DNA of 10,818 nt from NCBI GenBank assembly GCA_019090765.1, contig JAHRVJ010000225.1, forward strand, positions 1 through 10,818. Direction: 5' to 3'. Each line of letters starts with the position of its first letter. Position 1 is the stretch's first letter. Source of the DNA: Ilumatobacteraceae bacterium (lineage in GTDB: Bacteria > Actinomycetota > Acidimicrobiia > Acidimicrobiales > Ilumatobacteraceae). The notes below the pieces were generated by a model. The model was not told where the DNA came from and made no database searches. It saw nothing but the letters and a program-made list of their open reading frames with translations. Positions 5,995-10,818 of the stretch are shown one piece after another. A program made the position numbers and the translations under genes.

Positions 5995-7967
5995 CACAGA
6001 ATCCCTCTAATTACGACGAACCAGCCGAGCAGTAGCACCGTGGCGATTCCGATCAAGCCCGCGTACTGGCGGACGTAGCCGGTTTGTCCTTTGCGCGCCT
6101 GCGTCGCAGTTTCAGTTACCGCAACCGCGACACCGTTAACTGCACCATCGACCACCTTCGAGTCGAATTCGGCGACACCTTCGAAAGACTTACGACCCGG
6201 CCCGCCCATGAAGCGGGTGACCGCGCGGTCGTAGAACCAGCCGTTGGCAAACAGCGACGGCTCCCACGGCTTGATCCGCTTGCGCTGATAAATCAACCAG
6301 CCCAGCAAGATTCCAACAACCGCGCTGGCAACTGCGAACAACACGAGCAGGCCTAGATGCTCGTCGGCCCAAGTTCCAGTGATATCGGCCTCGCCGAAGA
6401 TCACCTGGGCATGGAGCCAAGACTCAAGAGTGTGCTCCACATCGTCTGGTACACCCCACAGCGATGGCAGTTGAATCACGCCGCCAGCGATAGCCAGCAC
6501 AGATAGCACAACCAGTGGAATCAGCATGATCACCGGCGACTCGTGAGGCTTGAACTCGCCGTGAGCCCCGTGCGTTTCAATGGGCTCCTCGCCCTCGGCA
6601 ACTTCAGGAGCTTCATCGTCGTTCGCGAAGCTGGTCCACTTGGCCTCGCCGAAGAAGGTCATGATGACCATGCGCGTCATGTACAGCGCGGTCAACAGCG
6701 CAGTGATGAGTCCGAGGACATACAGCGCGGTGTTGTCAGCGAGCGCGAACAGCAAGATTTCGTCTTTCGACCAGAACCCGGCGAATGGCGGGACACCAGC
6801 AATTGCCAGCCAGCCAACGATGAAGGTCGACGCCGTGATCGGCATGAACTTGAACAGCTTGCCCATCTTGTTCATGTCTTGTTCGTCGTTCATGCCATGG
6901 ATCACTGAGCCTGACCCGAGGAACAGCAGCGCCTTGAAGAACGCATGCGTGATCATATGGAACAGCGCAGCCACGTAAGCCCCGGTTCCAACGGCCAAGA
7001 ACATGTACCCGAGTTGAGAAATCGTTGAGTAGGCAAGCACCTTTTTGATGTCGCTCTGGGCGAGGGCGATCGTGGCCGCGAACAGGGCGGTGACCACACC
7101 GACCCATGCGATCATCGGCCCGACCCAGTCGGCCGACACGGCCAGGACCGGATTGATCCGGATCATCAGGAACACGCCAGCGGTGACCATGGTGGCCGCG
7201 TGAATTAGTGCCGAAACCGGTGTCGGGCCTTCCATTGCGTCGGGCAGCCAGACGTACAACGGCAGCTGGGCTGACTTGCCCACGGCGCCGACAAACAGCA
7301 GCACCGCGATTCCGGTAGCTGTGGTCTCCGACAGCAGCCCGGCTTCGGCGTTGTTGTTCAACACCGAGTAGCTGATCGATCCGACCGCCGAGAAGGCGAG
7401 GAACATCGCCAGCATGACGCCCCAGTCACCAACACGGTTGGTGATGAAAGCTTTCTTGCCAGCTGTGGCCGCTGATTCGCGGGTCTGCCAGAACGCTATG
7501 AGGAAGTACGAGCAGGTGCCGACACCTTCCCAACCAAGGAAGGTAACCAGCAGGTTTTCGCCCAATACCAGCAGCGTCATCGAGAAGATGAACAAGTTCA
7601 GGTACAAGAAGAACTTGGAGAACTTGGCGTCGCCATGCATGTACCCGATGGAGTACATATGGATCAGCCCGCCGATACCAGTGACGAACAGACACATGGT
7701 GATCGACAACGGGTCGACGAGGAACGCTAGGTCAATCTGGAGATTGCCTACCGGCACCCACGAGAACAAGCTCTCGACGTGGCTGCGCTCGGCTTCGTCC
7801 ATGCCTAGGAGGTCGCTGTACACGCCGACGGAGGCAATGAATGATGCGAAGACCATCGCTGTGGCGAACCATCCCGAGAGCGGGTCGCCCATTCGCCGGC
7901 CGAATAACAGGATGGTCAGGAAGCCGACCAACGGAAACGCGGGAATCAGCCAAACGAGTTCTGCCAT
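5994..7967 (-). CDS. nuoL: NADH-quinone oxidoreductase subunit L
   Basis: Distal antiporter-like proton-pumping subunit of complex I, 657 residues. The channel residues are all present: E147 (GWEGVGTCSY) in TM5, K231 (GKSAQLPLYVWLPDAMEGPTPVS), H256 in the following ALIHAAT, H341 and K345 (HAFFKALLF), and K401-D402 (FWSKDEIL). These correspond to E144, K229, H254, H338, K342, K399 and D400 of E. coli NuoL. After TM15 (about 538-560) comes the long amphipathic lateral helix (about 571-632) and TM16 (about 633-654), which brace the membrane arm. A soluble stretch at about 441-476 is rich in acidic residues and His. The ATG at 7967 follows the nuoK stop by 5 bases, with AAGGG at 7977-7981 nine bases upstream. 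The gene overlaps the start of nuoM. Confidence 0.97.
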   Translation of the reverse strand: MAELVWLIPAFPLVGFLTILLFGRRMGDPLSGWFATAMVFASFIASVGVYSDLLGMDEAERSHVESLFSWVPVGNLQIDLAFLVDPLSITMCLFVTGIGGLIHMYSIGYMHGDAKFSKFFLYLNLFIFSMTLLVLGENLLVTFLGWEGVGTCSYFLIAFWQTRESAATAGKKAFITNRVGDWGVMLAMFLAFSAVGSISYSVLNNNAEAGLLSETTATGIAVLLFVGAVGKSAQLPLYVWLPDAMEGPTPVSALIHAATMVTAGVFLMIRINPVLAVSADWVGPMIAWVGVVTALFAATIALAQSDIKKVLAYSTISQLGYMFLAVGTGAYVAALFHMITHAFFKALLFLGSGSVIHGMNDEQDMNKMGKLFKFMPITASTFIVGWLAIAGVPPFAGFWSKDEILLFALADNTALYVLGLITALLTALYMTRMVIMTFFGEAKWTSFANDDEAPEVAEGEEPIETHGAHGEFKPHESPVIMLIPLVVLSVLAIAGGVIQLPSLWGVPDDVEHTLESWLHAQVIFGEADITGTWADEHLGLLVLFAVASAVVGILLGWLIYQRKRIKPWEPSLFANGWFYDRAVTRFMGGPGRKSFEGVAEFDSKVVDGAVNGVAVAVTETATQARKGQTGYVRQYAGLIGIATVLLLGWFVVIRGIL

Positions 7968-7972
7968 ATCCG

Positions 7973-8284
7973 TCAGCCCTTCAGTTCCGCTAGGTCGTCA
8001 GCGGTCGCGCCAGGACTACGACGCAAGATCGACACGATGATGCCCAGCCCGACAACAACCTCGGCGGCCGCCACCACTAGCACAAAGAAGACAGCAGTTT
8101 GTCCGTTGATGTCGCCCAACTGAGTAGCCATCGCGACAAAGGTCAGGTTGGCAGCGTTGAGCATCAGCTCGATGCACATAAACATGATCAGTGGGTTGCG
8201 GCGCACGAGCAGCCCCACCGCGCCCATCGCAAACAGCACTGATGCCAACAACAAGTACCAGGTGGGTTCGATTGCGGCGATCAC
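7973..8284 (-). CDS. nuoK: NADH-quinone oxidoreductase subunit K
   Basis: Small three-helix membrane subunit of complex I, 103 residues (family about 100), homologous to MrpC/ND4L. The two conserved membrane glutamates of the proton path are E39 (MCIELMLNAANL) and E75 (VVAAAEVVVGLGI), matching E36 and E72 of E. coli NuoK. The hydrophobic segments are about 8-27, 31-53 and 64-87. A longer in-frame reading to 8329 exists, but it would add a basic, non-conserved stretch inside nuoJ. The GTG at 8284 gives the normal length and overlaps the nuoJ stop by four bases (GTGA). There is no clear Shine-Dalgarno sequence before it, so it probably depends on coupling to nuoJ translation. Confidence 0.95.
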   Translation of the reverse strand: MIAAIEPTWYLLLASVLFAMGAVGLLVRRNPLIMFMCIELMLNAANLTFVAMATQLGDINGQTAVFFVLVVAAAEVVVGLGIIVSILRRSPGATADDLAELKG

Positions 8285-8865
8285 GAGCTGCCGCTTTCTG
8301 AATCTGTGTCCGCAGCATCTTTCGGCCATTTGCGAGTCAGTACGACTGTGCCAACGACCGCGACGATCAGCAACACCGAGGTGAGCTGGAACGCAAAGAC
8401 ATGGTCGCCATAGAGGTTGCTGGCGAGTTGACGAATGTTCGAGTCTTGACCTGCGCCTTCGCCGGCAACGTCAATTCCAGTGCCCGGATTGATGTCGAGC
8501 GCATCTCGCGCCCTAACAATCGCAGCGCCAAGCAGACCGACCAAGCCAACGCCCATCACGGCCGCGAGCGGACGTTGTATTGGAATCGGTTCGATCGCGA
8601 GGTCCATCGATTCATCAACACCCAAGAGCATGATGACGAACAAGAACAGGACAACAATCGCTCCGGCGTAGACAATTACCTGAACCGCCGCCAGGAACTG
8701 CGCCTCCTGCGCCACGAACTGCACAGCGACACCGAACAGAGTCAGTACGAGGCCAAGCGCGGCGTGGACCGGATTCTTGAACAGAATCACTCCGGCAGCG
8801 CCGCCGAGAATCATTAGTGCCGCCGCGAAGAAGACGACGTATTCGAGGAAGGTCGCGTCAGTCAC
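8281..8865 (-). CDS. nuoJ: NADH-quinone oxidoreductase subunit J
   Basis: Membrane subunit of complex I (ND6 homologue), 194 residues, within the usual bacterial range. Five hydrophobic segments are visible, at about 7-29, 33-52, 60-82, 98-115 and 156-175. The third contains [20 protein letters not shown] (61-80), the conserved TM3 whose pi-bulge and Tyr-Ala-Gly-Ala stretch are thought to link quinone reduction to proton pumping; E54 precedes it. A Gly/Asp-rich loop (about 122-144) and a Ser/Asp-rich C-terminal tail are not conserved features. The start is the GTG at 8865, which overlaps the nuoI stop by four bases. A longer in-frame reading to 8949 would only add Arg-rich sequence overlapping nuoI. 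Confidence 0.95.
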   Translation of the reverse strand: MTDATFLEYVVFFAAALMILGGAAGVILFKNPVHAALGLVLTLFGVAVQFVAQEAQFLAAVQVIVYAGAIVVLFLFVIMLLGVDESMDLAIEPIPIQRPLAAVMGVGLVGLLGAAIVRARDALDINPGTGIDVAGEGAGQDSNIRQLASNLYGDHVFAFQLTSVLLIVAVVGTVVLTRKWPKDAADTDSESGSS

Positions 8866-9539
8866 CGCTCGACCACCCTGACAGTTTTGTCGCGTTCGGC
8901 CTGCTGCGGCTCGGGGTCGCGAACTCCGTGGCCAAGTTCGCCGCTCCATCCGACTGCACCCTCAAATGTGGCATCGCCTGATGGTGACGTAGCGCGCATC
9001 CATCCGCTCGTGTCAACGTCGTCACCCAGGCGCCAGTCTTCCCATGGCATTTTCTTCGGTGCGCCATCGTCGTCGACGACAAGCTCGGCTTTGGTATAGA
9101 TCGCGTCGTCACGGTTGGTGAAAGAAAACTCGAACAACTTGGACTCGGTAATCGCCTCGGTCGGGCACGCCTCGACACACATGTCGCAGTGGATGCAACG
9201 CAGGTAGTTGATCTCGTACACGAACCCGAAGCGCTCGCCCGGTGACGTAGGACTCTCAGGATCATTGTCGGCACCACGAACGTAGATGCAGTTAGCCGGG
9301 CAGACACCCGCGCACAGCTCGCACCCGATGCACTTCTCCATCCCGTCTTCGTAACGGTTGAGCACGTGACGGCCGTGCAGCCGAGCGGGCCGGGGCAGCT
9401 TCTCGTCACCGGGCGCTTCGCGGGCATCGGTGCCCTTCTTCCGCGCTCGGCGACCACCGGAATACTCGGTGGTCACTTGCTTGCCACCGAACAGCCGATG
9501 CTGACGGATGGTGATCGCAAATCCTTCTAGGTACCCCAT
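8862..9539 (-). CDS. nuoI: NADH-quinone oxidoreductase subunit I (2x 4Fe-4S)
   Basis: Ferredoxin-like subunit at the foot of the peripheral arm of complex I; it carries clusters N6a and N6b and passes electrons on to N2 beside the quinone site. The two motifs are C70-x2-C73-x2-C76-x3-C80-P and C115-x2-C118-x2-C121-x3-C125-P. In each motif the fourth Cys ligates the other cluster, as in 8Fe ferredoxins. C84 is an extra Cys just after the first motif. The protein is 225 residues; the last 60 or so (from about 165) are polar, Asp/Glu-rich and beyond the conserved core, as in longer actinobacterial forms. The ATG at 9539 shares one base with the nuoH stop (TGATG), with GGAG 10 bases upstream. Confidence 0.97.
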   Translation of the reverse strand: MGYLEGFAITIRQHRLFGGKQVTTEYSGGRRARKKGTDAREAPGDEKLPRPARLHGRHVLNRYEDGMEKCIGCELCAGVCPANCIYVRGADNDPESPTSPGERFGFVYEINYLRCIHCDMCVEACPTEAITESKLFEFSFTNRDDAIYTKAELVVDDDGAPKKMPWEDWRLGDDVDTSGWMRATSPSGDATFEGAVGWSGELGHGVRDPEPQQAERDKTVRVVER

Positions 9540-10818
9540 CAGTTTGTCACTCCGCTGGTGTCGTGTGTGGTGGTATCGGCCCTGGTGGAATCGGCCGCCA
9601 GGCGGTTCTTCGCGCTGACGCTCAGCGCAGCAGCAAACATGGTGACGGCGACTGCTGCCACCGCCAAACTGATCAGGACCACGCGAGTGCTGTCGGCTGC
9701 ATCACCGTCGGGGGAGAACTCGCGGAGTGCCGCTAGGAGCAGGAACCAGCCCAGCGAAATCGGGATCAGCACCTTCCAGCCGAGGTCCATCAATTGGTCA
9801 TAACGCAGCCGTGGAAGCGTCGCCCGGAACCATACGAACATGTAGAGGAACGCCAGCAACTTGAGCAGGAACCAAGCCGTTCCGCCGAATGGGCCAAGGA
9901 AGGAGAAGATGTCGACGCCACCGATGGAGAGTGGCTGCGGTCCGCCGAGGAACAGTGTGACCATCACCCCAGACATCGTGATGACACTCATGAACTCAGA
10001 GAGGAAGAACAATGCGAAGCGAATACCGGAGTACTCGGTATTGAATCCGCTGACCAGCTCCTGTTCGGCTTCGACAAGGTCGAATGGTGGGCGGTTAAGT
10101 TCTGCCGTGGTGGCAATCAAGAAGATTACGAACGGCACGACGCCGGTTGAGATCAAGTTCCAGTCAACGAAGCTGTCTTGCGTGGCAACAATCCCCGCTG
10201 TTGACAGCGTTCCCGAAGAGAGCAGCACGGCGGCCAAGCTCAAGCCAAGCGCGGCCTCGTAGGAAACCATCTGCGCCGATGCGCGGACGGCGCCTAGTAG
10301 CGGGTACTTCGACCCACTCGACCAGCCAGCCAACATGATGCCGTAAACGGCCATCGAAGACAGCGCCAAGACCAGCAGAATGCCAACCGGCGGATCGGCC
10401 AGTTGAACTCGTGTGACCTCACCAAACCAAGTAACAGTGCCGTCGTTGACAGTGCCGTCGGAGTTCGATGTGAAGTCGCCGCCAAGGGGGATCACTGACC
10501 AGATGAGAAATGCGGGCACGAAAGAGAGGAATGGTGCGAGGCGGAACACGATGCGGTCGGCCCGATTAGGCAGCAGGTCTTCCTTGAAGAACGACTTGAT
10601 GCCGTCGGCCAAAGTTTGCAACATGCCGAACGGACCAGCCTTGTTGGGCCCGATCCGGTTCTGCATGCCAGATACGACCTTGCGCTCGTACCACACCATG
10701 AACATTGTTCCGACGAGACCAACAACGAAGATCACCACGACCTTGATCAGGACGATGATCAGCGGCGTCCACAGCAGACGGCCTTCGAGCAGCGGATCGA
10801 GAGACAGCAAGGAAGCGC
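9539..10818 (-). CDS. nuoH: NADH-quinone oxidoreductase subunit H, 5' end probably cut by window edge
   Basis: Membrane subunit of complex I that forms most of the quinone chamber together with NuoB and NuoD. Diagnostic blocks, numbered from a TTG at 10810, are [20 protein letters not shown] (51-70), [10 protein letters not shown] (181-190, with the conserved E185) and [20 protein letters not shown] (236-255), whose acidic residues line the quinone and E-channel region. The TTG would give 423 residues but has no Shine-Dalgarno sequence. The frame stays open to the right edge, so the real start is probably just outside and only a few residues are missing. An extracytoplasmic loop at about 112-137 is long and polar. 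After the usual end (near 362) there is an extra hydrophobic segment (about 375-399) and a Thr/Asp-rich tail. nuoG should lie upstream. Confidence 0.95.
   Translation of the reverse strand, partial: ASLLSLDPLLEGRLLWTPLIIVLIKVVVIFVVGLVGTMFMVWYERKVVSGMQNRIGPNKAGPFGMLQTLADGIKSFFKEDLLPNRADRIVFRLAPFLSFVPAFLIWSVIPLGGDFTSNSDGTVNDGTVTWFGEVTRVQLADPPVGILLVLALSSMAVYGIMLAGWSSGSKYPLLGAVRASAQMVSYEAALGLSLAAVLLSSGTLSTAGIVATQDSFVDWNLISTGVVPFVIFLIATTAELNRPPFDLVEAEQELVSGFNTEYSGIRFALFFLSEFMSVITMSGVMVTLFLGGPQPLSIGGVDIFSFLGPFGGTAWFLLKLLAFLYMFVWFRATLPRLRYDQLMDLGWKVLIPISLGWFLLLAALREFSPDGDAADSTRVVLISLAVAAVAVTMFAAALSVSAKNRLAADSTRADTTTHDTSGVTN

Noticed and set aside
7414..8040. Open frame of 208 codons on the plus strand, antisense to nuoL and nuoK
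   Set aside because: It lies opposite well-conserved codons of nuoL, has no recognisable domain, and its Ser/Thr/Arg-rich composition is typical of the reverse strand of membrane-protein genes.

Overview
The window reads as a piece of chromosome from a moderately high-GC bacterium, most likely an actinobacterium. Frequent GTG starts, tightly overlapping genes and NuoL, NuoM and NuoI sequences of actinobacterial flavour support this. Acidimicrobiia is my best guess but only a guess, because nothing here is a taxonomic marker by itself. All ten genes lie on the minus strand, so transcription runs from high to low coordinates. I see no RNA gene, mobile element or CRISPR array, and no gap longer than about 115 bases.

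From about 10818 down to 2825 is the distal half of a respiratory complex I (NADH:quinone oxidoreductase, nuo) operon in the standard order nuoH-I-J-K-L-M-N. It encodes the quinone-site membrane subunit NuoH, the two-cluster ferredoxin-like NuoI, the small membrane subunits NuoJ and NuoK, and the three antiporter-like proton-pumping subunits NuoL, NuoM and NuoN. nuoH runs up to the window edge and its true start probably lies outside; nuoA-G would be expected upstream. The key charged residues of the proton path are present in NuoK, L, M and N, and both 4Fe-4S motifs are present in NuoI, so the encoded complex looks functional. Neighbouring genes mostly overlap by 1 to 4 bases (TGATG or GTGA), which suggests translational coupling. 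NuoM carries an unusual acidic, Gly/His-rich C-terminal tail.

From 2787 down to 947, 37 bases after nuoN, come two genes coupled by a 4-base GTGA overlap: a membrane PAP2-superfamily lipid phosphatase or phosphotransferase, and a secreted protein of a conserved but functionally unknown family. They may be read through from the nuo operon; no convincing terminator separates them. Their tight coupling suggests a joint role at the cell envelope.

From 833 to the left edge is a type I extradiol ring-cleavage dioxygenase (BphC/HsaC family) with all metal ligands and active-site residues; its last residues fall outside the window. The 113-base gap in front of it holds a plausible promoter, a 25-base imperfect dyad that could be an operator, and a good ribosome binding site. 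It is therefore probably a separately controlled catabolic gene. The window is mostly ordinary housekeeping; the parts worth a second look are the PAP2/secreted-protein pair, the NuoM tail and the dioxygenase control region.
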